The notes under the pieces were generated by a model. That model was not told the DNA's origin. It ran no database searches and was given only the letters and a program-made list of their open reading frames with translations. The position numbers and the translations under genes were made by a program. Below, in pieces: positions 1 through 8,026 of a stretch of 32,165 nucleotides of DNA. The DNA is from Terriglobia bacterium (GTDB lineage: Bacteria > Acidobacteriota > Terriglobia > Bryobacterales > Bryobacteraceae), in contig JANYJA010000243.1 of assembly GCA_025358575.1 (NCBI GenBank), positions 1-32,165 of the forward strand. Direction: 5' to 3'. How positions within the stretch are numbered: the stretch's first letter is position 1; each line of letters opens with the position of its first letter.

Positions 1-1311
1 CTGGCTCGCAAGCTGCACGCGCAGGGTCATGACTGGGAGGCGCAGTTTGCGCAATTCGGGTATACCGATAAAGTGCAGGCACCGAACATTGGGCTGGCTT
101 CACACGGCGTAAACAACGGGATGGCGTTGAAGGCGGCCGCCGTCTGGTCCGAGATAACAGGAGCGCAGGCAGATCGCGATGCCGCGCTGCGGATGCTGAA
201 GACGCTGGATGAGTTTCACGGACAGCCAAACGGCATGTTCAGTTGCGATGAGCATTTAGCCGGGAGGAATCCATCGCAAGGGACAGAGCTTTGCACCGTG
301 GTGGAAACCATGTATTCACTCGAGACTGAAATCTCCGTGCTGGGCACCCCGATGCTGGCGGACCGGCTCGAAAAGATCACGTTCAATTCGCTGCCCGGCA
401 CGTTCACGCCGGACATGTGGGGACACCAGTACGATCAGCAGGCGAACCAGGTGCTGGTTAGCTTGGGCAAACGCGACTGGTCGAGCAATGGACCCGATTC
501 AAACATTTTCGGGCTGGAACCGAACTTCGGCTGCTGCACGGCGAACATGCACCAGGGATGGCCGAAATTCGTATCGAGCTTGTGGATGGGTGCTCCAGGC
601 AATGGATTGGCGGCCGTGGCGTATTCGCCGAACGATCTGCAAACGGTAGTGAAGGGCGTGAAGGTCGAGATTTCGGAGCAGACGGATTATCCATTCCGCG
701 ACTCCGTTCGCATGGTCGTGAGCCCGGCGCATCCGGTTGCGTTCCCGCTGCAACTGCACATTCCGGAATGGACGCAGCATCCGGAGGTGAAGGTCAATGG
801 GGAGGCCGTGAGTGACGCTCGCAGCGGCACCTTCTTCACCGTGAACCGCGAGTGGAAGGCTGGAGACCGAGTGGAACTCAGGTTCCCGATGCCGATTGCG
901 GTGACTCATTGGTATCACAATTCGGTGGCGGTCGAGCGAGGTCCTCTGGTGTACTCGCTTAAGATCGGGGAGCAGTGGCGCAAGGAGAAACAGACCGGTC
1001 CGGCGACCGACTACGAAGTGTTTCCAACGACGCCGTGGAATTATGCGCTGCGGCTGAATGCCCAAGATCCCGCGAAATCGTTTCGGGTGGAGGAGCGGCC
1101 GATTGGCAAGCAGCCGTTCAGTCCCGATGGCGCTCCCGTAATTCTTTATGCGGAAGCGCGACGCCTGCCCGAATGGGTACTGACCGATGATTCCGCGGCG
1201 CCGCTGCCGGTGAGTCCCGTGAAGAGCAAGCAGCCCGTGGAATCGGTGACGTTGATTCCGTACGGCGCAGCCAAGCTGAGGTTGACAGCGATGCCGTACC
1301 TAAGTGAATAG
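1..1311 (+). CDS. GH127 (DUF1680) beta-L-arabinofuranosidase, 5' truncated by window
   Basis: The reading frame is open from base 1, so the gene starts upstream of the window; 436 codons are visible. The family hydrolyses beta-L-arabinofuranosides and usually uses a zinc-bound cysteine thiolate as nucleophile. Seen: the E-x-C pair (Glu at 286-288, Cys at 292-294, in TELC) and the consecutive cysteines at 532-537 (GCCTAN). Their spacing of about 80 residues is close to that of the known Glu/Cys/Cys-Cys zinc site. The second half is a beta-sandwich-like C-terminal region rich in Trp and Pro. The N-terminal signal and the start of the (alpha/alpha)6 barrel are outside the window. Family assignment is firm; the exact sugar specificity is not, because GH127-like families are broad. 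Confidence 0.9.
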   Translation: MARKLHAQGHDWEAQFAQFGYTDKVQAPNIGLASHGVNNGMALKAAAVWSEITGAQADRDAALRMLKTLDEFHGQPNGMFSCDEHLAGRNPSQGTELCTVVETMYSLETEISVLGTPMLADRLEKITFNSLPGTFTPDMWGHQYDQQANQVLVSLGKRDWSSNGPDSNIFGLEPNFGCCTANMHQGWPKFVSSLWMGAPGNGLAAVAYSPNDLQTVVKGVKVEISEQTDYPFRDSVRMVVSPAHPVAFPLQLHIPEWTQHPEVKVNGEAVSDARSGTFFTVNREWKAGDRVELRFPMPIAVTHWYHNSVAVERGPLVYSLKIGEQWRKEKQTGPATDYEVFPTTPWNYALRLNAQDPAKSFRVEERPIGKQPFSPDGAPVILYAEARRLPEWVLTDDSAAPLPVSPVKSKQPVESVTLIPYGAAKLRLTAMPYLSE

Positions 1312-1410
1312 AGGTTGCCGCGCTAATGGCAAGCCCTGACAAAAGCCTGAAGTAGTGACCAGTCGTCGCCCGCGCAGCAATGGCGCTAGCCGGCAGGCTT
1401 AAAATGTACC

Positions 1411-1968
1411 ATGCTCCGTCACATCTGTGCTCTGCTGATTCTTGGGTGCCCGCTCGCTTGGGCGCCAGGTAAGCGCGTTTCCCTTGCCCGTCACCTTTTC
1501 CGGCGTTTCGATTAAGATCATGCCGTCGAACGCCCCGCTGGGTAAGGTTTCGGCAATCCCACCACGGCCACGGTGGTCAACAATAGCTTCGGCACTTTCG
1601 CCGTGAACTGCGGGGGCTTCGGGCCAGGCATACTGCAGAATTACATTGCCGCCGACAACCAGCCCATCAACTCCCTGCGGCAGACCGCTTCGCCCGGCCA
1701 AGCGATCACGCTGTGGGGCACGGGTCTCGGTCCGGTCGGGGGACCCGACAATGTCGCACCCTCCGCCGGCAACCTCCCGACACAGGTCGAAGTCTTTGTC
1801 GGCGGGAAGATTGCGCCGCTGCTTTATCATGGCCGCACGCCTTGCTGCTCCGGGGTCGATCAGATTGTATTTCAGGTTCCCGGCGATGCTCCGCTCGGTT
1901 GCTATGTCCCGGTTCAGGTCCGCACCGGCGGCGCCGCGCTAAGCAATGCAGTGACGATGTCAAATTAG
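1411..1968 (+). pseudogene. Remnant of a secreted protein with a TIGR03437 domain
   Basis: An ATG at 1411 begins a signal-peptide-like stretch (MLRHICALLILGCPLAWA), but this frame stops at 1513-1515. Domain sequence continues in another frame at about 1484-1550 (LPVTFSGVSIKIMPSNAPLG) and returns to the first frame from about 1552 (GNPTTATVVNNSFGTF) to the stop at 1966-1968. The last 130 residues match the C-terminal part of the TIGR03437 module known from Solibacter, including ITLWGTGLGPVGGPDN, VDQIVFQVP and GCYVPVQV. Compared with intact copies, about 15 codons after the SNAPLG segment appear lost. The two frame changes and the missing segment make a functional product unlikely. An ATG-less or GTG-started fragment from about 1570 could still be read but has no visible ribosome binding site. 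Confidence 0.65.
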
Positions 1969-2571
1969 ACCAGCCGAGGCGCCTGCTCCGACGCAGCCAA
2001 TCCTTTCAGCACCCTTAGCCCTGACGGCTCGGTGCAGGTCATCGACATCAATAATCGCAGCTTAATAACCTCGATTCCGATCGTTGGCGATGCAACGCTC
2101 GATCAAATCGTCCTGACGCCGGACGGAACCATGGCGTTCCTGGCCAGCGACTTTTCCTATAACGGCTTCATGTACGCGATCGATACTACAACCAATACAC
2201 TGGTATATAAAGTGTCGAGCCAAGGCGGTCCCGGCCCGGTGCACATGGCCATGCATCCCGATGGTTCGCGGGTCTACCTCGCGCCTTTCGACGGCAAGAA
2301 CACCCGCGTCTTCAATATTGCTAGCGGCACGTTTGGCAATGGAATTCCCGGACCAGGCAACGGAGGGATACAGCCTATCGGGACCCCGGGAGTCAGCGGC
2401 ACGCAGCCCGTGTTCACGCCCGACGGCCGCTATCTTTACATCCTCGACACGCCGCATTCATTTTCAGCGATCGACACCGCCAGCGACACGGTCGTGGGCA
2501 CTTTCCCGTCACCTGTCGCCGGAGTGAACGGCGGCCGGTCGCGCATGACATATTTCGTTCTGCCGGATTAG
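1969..2571 (+). pseudogene. YVTN-type beta-propeller fragment, in frame with the preceding TIGR03437 remnant
   Basis: After the TAG at 1966-1968 the same frame continues through a stretch (GACSDAANPFST) that resembles what normally follows a TIGR03437 module. It then passes into about 180 residues of YVTN/NHL-like beta-propeller repeats to a TAG at 2569-2571. Repeat hallmarks are VIDINNRSL, LTPDGTMAFLAS, YAIDTTTNTLV, MHPDGSRVYLAP, FTPDGRYLYILD and SAIDTASDTVV, giving roughly four blades where six or seven are usual. There is no signal peptide; the only early start is a GTG at 2032 with no Shine-Dalgarno. This looks like the 3' part of a longer secreted protein cut off by the TAG or by a deletion. 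Expression from GTG 2032 cannot be excluded. Confidence 0.55.
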
Positions 2572-2595
2572 CGGTGTTCGCGCCCGTTTCATTCC

Positions 2596-3582
2596 TTACT
2601 TCAGCACTGACTCAAAGAACGCCAGCGCGCGCGAATCGTTGGATTGCCCCAGCCAGAACATCGCTTGCTTCCGCACCTCTGGATTCTTGTTGTTCCTCGC
2701 CGTTTGAATTAATAGCGGAACACCCTCATCCTTCGGCAGTTGCTGGAGCGCGAAGACCGCCTTCTTCTTCACTTCGGTTTCCGGATCGTTCTCAAGTGAA
2801 TTCGCAATGGCGGCCGTCGCCTGCTTTCCTGCTTTTTGCGCCAGCCAAAATAGCGCTTGCCCGCGTACGTGCGGACTGCGATCGTTCTTGGCCACGTCGA
2901 TAATTTCCGCGACGGCTTGCGGCTGTTTGCTTAGCGACATTGCGAAGACGGCCTTCTCTCGAATTTTGTCGCTCGGGTCATGCGTGAGCACGTTCTTCAC
3001 CGCTGCATACCCGCGCGCCCCGCGCGTCACCCCCAGCCAAAAAACCGCTTTTTCGCGCAAGCGCTCATCCTGGTCCTGCTTGACCATCGCTTCCAGCGCG
3101 TCGTCCGCCGAACTATCAGTGTGGAGCGCGATGGCCGTGATCGCTTCATCCGTTCGTTTTTGCTCTCCCGTTTTTCGCGCAATGGACGCAAGCAACGCTA
3201 CACTCGCCGACGGCTTTACGCCACTAAGCAACGTTACCGGCAACCCGCCGGCGTCCAATTCACAGTCTTCGGAATAGACGTGGATGCGAGTCAGCGCGTG
3301 ATTCTCTATACGGTATAAAACCATCAGAGTGCGCGGACCTTCCAGGTGCACCGGGCTTGCAATCGTATTGAGACCGCGGTTGTAACACATCTGGTTTTCG
3401 CCCGCGATCATGGGAACGCCGTAGCCAAGCCAACTGGCTCCCGATTGCGCGGCCAGCGACCGGTCGAAGTCGGCCCGCAGATCGCCGCTTAAGGCGCGCC
3501 CTTGCAGGTTCGCATTGGTCAGCCGCGGCAACTGAGCGGCAAGCGGTATCACCAGCAACAAAATTCCAGTTATTATTTTCAT
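2596..3582 (-). CDS. Secreted HEAT-repeat protein
   Basis: The 328-residue product begins with a short signal peptide (MKIITGILLLVIPLAAQ). It has an N-terminal region of about 140 residues without recognisable fold, containing two cysteines. From about residue 165 to the end come five HEAT-like repeats of about 31 residues. The second helices of the repeats are strikingly alike: KAVFWLG, KAVFAMS, QALFWLA, KAVFALQ and QAMFWLG. HEAT solenoids bind proteins or peptides and are not catalytic. It is the last gene of the sigma/anti-sigma/HEAT operon, 12 bases after the TPR/HEAT gene. Its place downstream of an ECF switch suggests an envelope sensor, scaffold or target of the regulon; this is inference. 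Confidence 0.85.
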   Translation of the reverse strand: MKIITGILLLVIPLAAQLPRLTNANLQGRALSGDLRADFDRSLAAQSGASWLGYGVPMIAGENQMCYNRGLNTIASPVHLEGPRTLMVLYRIENHALTRIHVYSEDCELDAGGLPVTLLSGVKPSASVALLASIARKTGEQKRTDEAITAIALHTDSSADDALEAMVKQDQDERLREKAVFWLGVTRGARGYAAVKNVLTHDPSDKIREKAVFAMSLSKQPQAVAEIIDVAKNDRSPHVRGQALFWLAQKAGKQATAAIANSLENDPETEVKKKAVFALQQLPKDEGVPLLIQTARNNKNPEVRKQAMFWLGQSNDSRALAFFESVLK

Positions 3583-3594
3583 GGCATTCTCTTC

Positions 3595-4818
3595 TTACTT
3601 ATTCAAAATTTCCAGCATGTAGTCCGTAGTTTCCTTGGACCGGATCAGAGACAGCTTTTGCACTGCCTCGTGCTTCAATTCGGGATGAGTTTCCTTGCGC
3701 GCAATCTCAACCAGTGCTTTGGCGTTCTGCTGCAGGAACAACGCATTCAAAATTTCCTTGCGGATTTCGGGGTCGGTCTCGCTTGTATACAAATTTGCAA
3801 GCGAGCCGCCCGACCGCGCCCCCATCAAACCAAGCGAGCGAATCGCCGCGCGTCGCAGCTTCGGCTCTTTCTCATTCTTCGCAATTTCAAGCAGGCGGTC
3901 TGCATTGCCGCCGATGAACATCGATTGCACAATCTGTTCCTTATTTTCCAGCGACGGCTCACGTTGATAGAGCTGCCAGAGTTCCGCGTGAGCGCCCATC
4001 ATGGCGAGTTCCCGAATGGCTTCGTGCCGCAGATCCGCATTCTTCTCGGTCTTCGCCACGCTGAGCAGCGGCTCCTTTGCGCCGCCCAGCAGATAGCCTT
4101 GCAGCACGGCCCGTTTGACTTCCATCTCCCCGGCTTTGGTATAGATCGCCGCTAGATCGTGCTGTGCATCGGCGCCGCCCAACATTGCCAGATACTTCAC
4201 GGCGGTCAATTGCAAGTCGGGATTCGCTCCTCCTTTGGCGGTCTCCACCAAAACCGCCCGTCCGCGCGCCGAGCCGCTTTGCGCCAGCACAAATAGAGCG
4301 CGTTCCTTGAGGCGTCGTGAGCTTCCGCCCTTCAGTAAATTCTCCAGCAAGGGCACCGCTCGTTCGGAATCGGAAGTCATCAACCCATTGATCGCCATCA
4401 GCTTCAGGTCGTCGCTCGATTCAGCCGACGGGCTCACCGGACTTCCTTTCCCCTGATTCACCTCCATTTCGAGCGCCTGGGCATCATCCATCCAGCGGCT
4501 CTTTGGATATTGCCGACGCAGAAGGGCTATCGTCGCCAGCGATTCATCGCGCCTGCCGAGCCGGTTCTGAGCGTAGGCTTTCCAATACAATGCTCCATCG
4601 GCGCGAGGGCCTTTGCGTTCGGCAGCCTCGCTAAATGACCGCAGAGCATCGTCCCAACGGCTCGCGTCCAACGCGCTGGTGCCAGCTTCATATAGTTGGC
4701 CGTCACCGCCCGATCGATTTCGGGATTCGGCTTGCGCCATGAAAGCCAGTTGCCCGGTGTCCGGAGCGGGTCCCCCCTGCGCGAGAAAAAGTGCGATTGC
4801 CGCGGTTACCATCGTCAT
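3595..4818 (-). CDS. TPR/HEAT-repeat protein coupled to anti-sigma factor
   Basis: The product has 407 residues. A short hydrophobic N-terminus (MTMVTAAIALFLAQG) may act as a signal peptide. Residues about 42-113 form tetratricopeptide-like helices (ALDASRWDDALRSFSEAAER, YWKAYAQNRLGRRDESLATI). From about 150 to the end are HEAT-like repeats with recurring LK/LRxxAIRxLxxMGA patterns. The start ATG overlaps the stop of the anti-sigma gene in an ATGA arrangement (4815-4818), so translation is probably coupled. TPR and HEAT solenoids are protein-interaction modules. A secreted or periplasmic partner of the anti-sigma factor's outer domain is plausible but unproven. The next gene encodes a shorter HEAT protein, so the two may form a pair. 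Confidence 0.85.
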   Translation of the reverse strand: MTMVTAAIALFLAQGGPAPDTGQLAFMAQAESRNRSGGDGQLYEAGTSALDASRWDDALRSFSEAAERKGPRADGALYWKAYAQNRLGRRDESLATIALLRRQYPKSRWMDDAQALEMEVNQGKGSPVSPSAESSDDLKLMAINGLMTSDSERAVPLLENLLKGGSSRRLKERALFVLAQSGSARGRAVLVETAKGGANPDLQLTAVKYLAMLGGADAQHDLAAIYTKAGEMEVKRAVLQGYLLGGAKEPLLSVAKTEKNADLRHEAIRELAMMGAHAELWQLYQREPSLENKEQIVQSMFIGGNADRLLEIAKNEKEPKLRRAAIRSLGLMGARSGGSLANLYTSETDPEIRKEILNALFLQQNAKALVEIARKETHPELKHEAVQKLSLIRSKETTDYMLEILNK

Positions 4819-5537
4819 AGTCGATTTCCTTTTTCACGCGCGGTTGTTCCGACCACGCGGACCTTAAATAAAATTCCTTGAGCCTCAATGCGGCGCTGCA
4901 AATTCTCGAGCTCAGGTGAAGAGATTTGCGAAGGGCTGTGAGCAATCTCGAGTAGCACCCGTTCCAGTTCGTCGAGAACGTTCGCGTCCACGCCATCGCC
5001 GGACTTGACGGCCGTTTGCCGAAACAGGCGGTTGTCCTGGACCAAGTCTTGCGCACGACGGCGCTCATCGCTGATGTCAATGGCACCGGAAGCCCGCGTG
5101 TTCACCAGTTCCGCAATCACCATCTGCGAGCGCTCCAAATGGTCGCCCATCGCCACCAGCAGGATGCGCTCGCGGACTTTTCCGGAGATCGCCGATGCGC
5201 TGGAAACCGTCGCCGGTTGCACGCGGCCGCCGCTCCGCTTCGCTATCCACTGGCCCGCCAGGAACGCGACCACAACCAAACCGGCAAGCGCGGGTGCCGC
5301 TTTCCACCAGGACGACCACGACCTCCTAGCCAGCTTCGGCTCCAGTCGATGCCACACCGCCACCTCGTAACTGGCAAGGCGCTCGGGAACCGCATAATCG
5401 CAGGAATCGAGCGTCCGGGCCAGCGCGTCGTATTCGCGTTGGCACTGTTCGCACACCGCGAGATGCACGGCAGGCCCGGCGCTCTCCGGCTCGCCGTAAT
5501 AATGCAAAATCAATTGTTCTTCACTGAGATGGGTCAT
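4815..5537 (-). CDS. Putative membrane anti-sigma factor with zinc-finger motif
   Basis: The 240-residue product starts with a zf-HC2-like cytoplasmic segment: His25, Cys29 and Cys32 in HxxxCxxC spacing, typical of zinc-binding anti-sigma domains that hold ECF sigma factors. A Trp-rich stretch leads into one membrane helix at about residues 79-97 (APALAGLVVVAFLAGQWIA). The remaining 140 residues would lie outside and are mainly helical, with DQ/E-rich segments. The gene overlaps the preceding sigma gene and the following TPR/HEAT gene by ATGA junctions, the usual arrangement for a sigma/anti-sigma pair. No protease cleavage site can be identified by eye. Assignment is strong from context and motif; the inducing signal is unknown. 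Confidence 0.88.
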   Translation of the reverse strand: MTHLSEEQLILHYYGEPESAGPAVHLAVCEQCQREYDALARTLDSCDYAVPERLASYEVAVWHRLEPKLARRSWSSWWKAAPALAGLVVVAFLAGQWIAKRSGGRVQPATVSSASAISGKVRERILLVAMGDHLERSQMVIAELVNTRASGAIDISDERRRAQDLVQDNRLFRQTAVKSGDGVDANVLDELERVLLEIAHSPSQISSPELENLQRRIEAQGILFKVRVVGTTAREKGNRL

Positions 5538-6091
5538 CTTGCTGCCCCCATGGCCGGCTGAAGCGCGCGCCGCAGCTTTTGAACTGCGCGGAAAACGCTA
5601 TGCTTGGCCGCATTCGGCTCCACGCCCAGCACCCGCCCGATCTCTTCCATGGCAAGGCCCTCGTAGTGACGCAAGACGAAAGCGGTGCGCTCAGTCTGGC
5701 TAAGTTCTTTCATCGCCGTGCCCAAGATGCCGCTGATCTCAACGCTCTGAGTGAGCCGCTCCGGGGACGCGTCTCGCGAGCGCACGGCATCGACGGGTGC
5801 TTCCACGGTGCGCTCGTCGCGCTTCTTGCGGGCGCGGAGCAAGTCCACCGAGCAATTGGCCGCGATGCGATAGAGCCAAGTGCCGAATCCCGCCCGGCCA
5901 TCGAATCTGCCGAGTTGTTTGTAAGCTCGCAAGAAAGTCTCCTGCACCATGTCTTCCGCATCGTGCTCATTGCCGGTCATCCGGTACGCCAGCCGAAACA
6001 CGGCGCGACTGTGGCGGTCGACGAGCACACGAAATGCGTCAGCATTCCCGCCGCGTGCATGCTCGACAGCCGCTGCATCGGTCCATTCCAT
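5534..6091 (-). CDS. ECF-family RNA polymerase sigma factor (RpoE-like)
   Basis: The 185-residue product has both ECF domains. Sigma region 2 spans about residues 18-86 (DAFRVLVDRHSR, DAEDMVQETFLRAY, FGTWLYRIAANCSVDLLR). Region 4 spans about 128-178 (LSQTERTAFVLRHYEGL, EEIGRVLGVEPNAAKHSVFRAVQKLR). Length and order are normal for the class. It directs RNA polymerase to a small regulon when released by its anti-sigma factor, whose gene follows with a 4-base overlap. The 115 bases upstream contain short inverted repeats, but I could not find a convincing GGAAC-type autoregulatory promoter. Confidence 0.95.
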   Translation of the reverse strand: MEWTDAAAVEHARGGNADAFRVLVDRHSRAVFRLAYRMTGNEHDAEDMVQETFLRAYKQLGRFDGRAGFGTWLYRIAANCSVDLLRARKKRDERTVEAPVDAVRSRDASPERLTQSVEISGILGTAMKELSQTERTAFVLRHYEGLAMEEIGRVLGVEPNAAKHSVFRAVQKLRRALQPAMGAAR

Positions 6092-6138
6092 CCGGCTGAC
6101 AGTTTAGACTGCGCGAGGGGGGAGCGGTTAGCTTGAAG

Positions 6139-6149
6139 ACTTCAGAAGT
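6139..6149. repeat. Short perfect inverted repeat upstream of the sigma operon
   Basis: ACTTC-A-GAAGT forms a perfect 5+5 palindrome about 48 bases upstream of the sigma-factor ATG. A second small palindrome (CAGT-4-ACTG) lies at 6100-6111, close to the start codon. Either could be an operator or occur by chance; repeats of this length are expected occasionally in any sequence. Confidence 0.2.
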
Positions 6150-6206
6150 TTTGAGGGCGCGTGTGGCCGAAGCCGCTGTCACGCTTCCCCGGCACGCTTT
6201 CGGAAC

Positions 6207-7541
6207 CTATTTCCCCGCCGCTGCCGCGCAGTACATCTCCAAACCCACCGCCCAGCGTCGCTGGAATCCCTTCCAGCTCGTCTCGCCGTCACTCCCCTTG
6301 CTGAATAACGCACCCGCTGATTTCCCTTCAGCCAGCGGCCACTTCCCATCATTCGATTTCAGCGGACCCACATGCAGATAAGGCCGCCGCGTCTCGTCGC
6401 CTTTCAAATACAGATCCAGAAACGCCGTTACGAAATGTTGATTAATAGCGGTGATCCGGTCCTTGCGCCACACCGGTTCGTCGAACGCTTGAAGAGCTTC
6501 AAAGCTTAGCGCCACGCCGGGCGGCGGTGGATTTCCGCCCACATTGTGCCGCGCATTTTCGTAAACCAGCATGCATCGGTCCGAGTTGACGGCGCCGTCG
6601 AACGCCCGCTTGACGCCAGTCTGGTATTCCGACACATCGTCCTGATCGCCCACCACAAAGAGCGCCGGAATGTGAATTCCCGCCAGTCCCGCATCATCCC
6701 AACTGGAGAAAGGCGGCTGCGCGCCCCAAGGCGCCATCGCGACGATGGCTTTCAAATTCTCATGCTTGTGCGCGAGAAATTTTTGGCCGCCGGCCGTGAC
6801 GTCCGCAAAGTATCCGCCTGGCACAAAGCTCGCGGCCCTTCCGTCTTTACGGTAACCCGCGCCCGCGCTGGCTAGCGCTCCGTATCCGCCCATTGAGTAC
6901 CCGACGATCGCAACCTTCGATGCATCCAGAATCCCATGCAGAAAATCGTCGGATTTCGTGGCACGTTCAGCGAGTGCATCGATAGTGAACAGTTGATCCG
7001 TAGATCGATTCAGAAGCGTGCTCTGAAATCCTTTCACCGCGCCAAAGACGGAATCGGTATGGTCGATGGCCGCCACTATATAGCCCTTTGAAGCCAAGTT
7101 CTCAGTGAGGTAAGTCAGGAACGTGCGCGACCCGGGGTACCCATGCGACACCACCACCAGCGGAAACTGCCCGCCCGTAACCGGAGGCGCATCGCGCAGC
7201 GCCTTGCCCGCAATGTGTAACGTAGCGCCGCTTAAGCCCGGCATCGCACTCTCGTAAACGGTGCGCTCCTCTGTGCCTTCTGGAATGGCGGCGGGATACC
7301 AAACCTCAACGGTGAGAGGCCGGTCGTAAAGGGGTGCCTTCCCCGTGTCTTTGTCGAAATGAAGAATATCGACCTGGCCTGGATTGACCAGGTGAATCGT
7401 GCGCACGCCAACCTTGTGAGCGCCTCGGTGCGCCAACTCGGGAGCATCCACGCCGGGCACGCTGAAATAAACCTCGGGGTTTTGTGCGGCAATGCACCAC
7501 GCAAAGGTCGCGGCAATGAAGAGTGAGCGAAGAAGTCGCAT
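6207..7541 (-). CDS. Secreted alpha/beta hydrolase (PAF-acetylhydrolase / dienelactone hydrolase-like)
   Basis: Starting at ATG 7541 gives 444 residues with a clean signal peptide (MRLLRSLFIAATFAWCIAAQ); a longer reading from 7589 only adds a charged leader in front of it. The core has a dialkyl-ester-hydrolase shape: PLVVVSHGYPGSR (oxyanion region), the nucleophile elbow GYSMGG, FVVGDQDDVSE (candidate acid) and a late His in ENARHNVGG. This resembles platelet-activating-factor acetylhydrolase-type esterases. It probably cleaves an ester outside the cytoplasm; the substrate is unknown. It lies upstream of the sigma operon on the same strand but is separated by about 115 bases, so cotranscription is uncertain. 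Its 5' end faces ruvX across about 35 bases. Confidence 0.85.
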   Translation of the reverse strand: MRLLRSLFIAATFAWCIAAQNPEVYFSVPGVDAPELAHRGAHKVGVRTIHLVNPGQVDILHFDKDTGKAPLYDRPLTVEVWYPAAIPEGTEERTVYESAMPGLSGATLHIAGKALRDAPPVTGGQFPLVVVSHGYPGSRTFLTYLTENLASKGYIVAAIDHTDSVFGAVKGFQSTLLNRSTDQLFTIDALAERATKSDDFLHGILDASKVAIVGYSMGGYGALASAGAGYRKDGRAASFVPGGYFADVTAGGQKFLAHKHENLKAIVAMAPWGAQPPFSSWDDAGLAGIHIPALFVVGDQDDVSEYQTGVKRAFDGAVNSDRCMLVYENARHNVGGNPPPPGVALSFEALQAFDEPVWRKDRITAINQHFVTAFLDLYLKGDETRRPYLHVGPLKSNDGKWPLAEGKSAGALFSKGSDGETSWKGFQRRWAVGLEMYCAAAAGK

Positions 7542-7562
7542 CTGAATATAGTGACACCTGTC

Positions 7563-7568
7563 TATAAT
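7563..7568 (+). promoter_or_regulatory. Candidate -10 box (TATAAT) before ruvX
   Basis: A perfect TATAAT hexamer sits in the short gap between divergent genes, with TG four bases upstream (TGTCTATAAT), close to an extended -10. No good -35 is visible at 16-18 bases. A start about seven bases downstream would fall at the TTG start codon of ruvX (7577) and give a leaderless message. Alternatively the overlapping GAAG at 7569-7572 is a weak Shine-Dalgarno and the hexamer is coincidental. Confidence 0.35.
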
Positions 7569-7576
7569 GAAGTTCT

Positions 7577-8026
7577 TTGAGCCGTCCAATTGGTCGCATT
7601 CTGGCGCTTGATCTCGGCACGCGGCGCATCGGTATTGCCGTCAGCGACGAGCTTGGAATTCTCGCGCGCGGCCTGGATACGCTGATCCGCACGAACAAAC
7701 GCGCCGACCTCGAAGTTCTGAATCGCATCGCAATGGAACATCAGGTTCGTCTGATTCTGCTGGGGAATCCGCTCCGCTTAAGCGGTGAAGCCGGAAGCCA
7801 GTCCGATTGGGCGCGGAAATTCGGTGATGATTTGCGGGCTCGCACCAAGCTGCCCGTTGCACTCGTTGACGAGCGACTGACCAGCGCGGCAGCCGCCGAG
7901 GCGCTTCGTGGGAAGCGCATCCCTATAAGACACAGGAAGGCGGCTATCGACCGCATCGCCGCGATTATCCTCCTTCAGGGCTACTTGGACGCCCATGCGG
8001 TTTCCACCATGGAGCACAACCTATGA
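7577..8026 (+). CDS. ruvX: Holliday junction resolvase-like / pre-16S rRNA nuclease RuvX (YqgF)
   Basis: The product has 149 residues, the normal length for the family. Its RNase H-like fold is marked by the N-terminal acidic strand ILALDLGTRRIGIAVSD (Asp11), LLGNPLRLSG, the conserved VDERLTS segment (Asp98/Glu99) and the C-terminal IDRIAAIILLQGYL. The family is a nuclease implicated in maturation of the 16S rRNA 5' end. TTG 7577 is the only usable start, because an in-frame TGA lies just upstream at 7568-7570. The stop overlaps the mltG start by ATGA. A ruvX-mltG pairing is common in bacteria. Confidence 0.92.
   Translation: MSRPIGRILALDLGTRRIGIAVSDELGILARGLDTLIRTNKRADLEVLNRIAMEHQVRLILLGNPLRLSGEAGSQSDWARKFGDDLRARTKLPVALVDERLTSAAAAEALRGKRIPIRHRKAAIDRIAAIILLQGYLDAHAVSTMEHNL

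Noticed and set aside
7542-7589. Longer N-terminus for the alpha/beta hydrolase starting at 7589
   Set aside because: The extra 16 residues precede a perfect signal peptide and would overlap ruvX; ATG 7541 is the better start.
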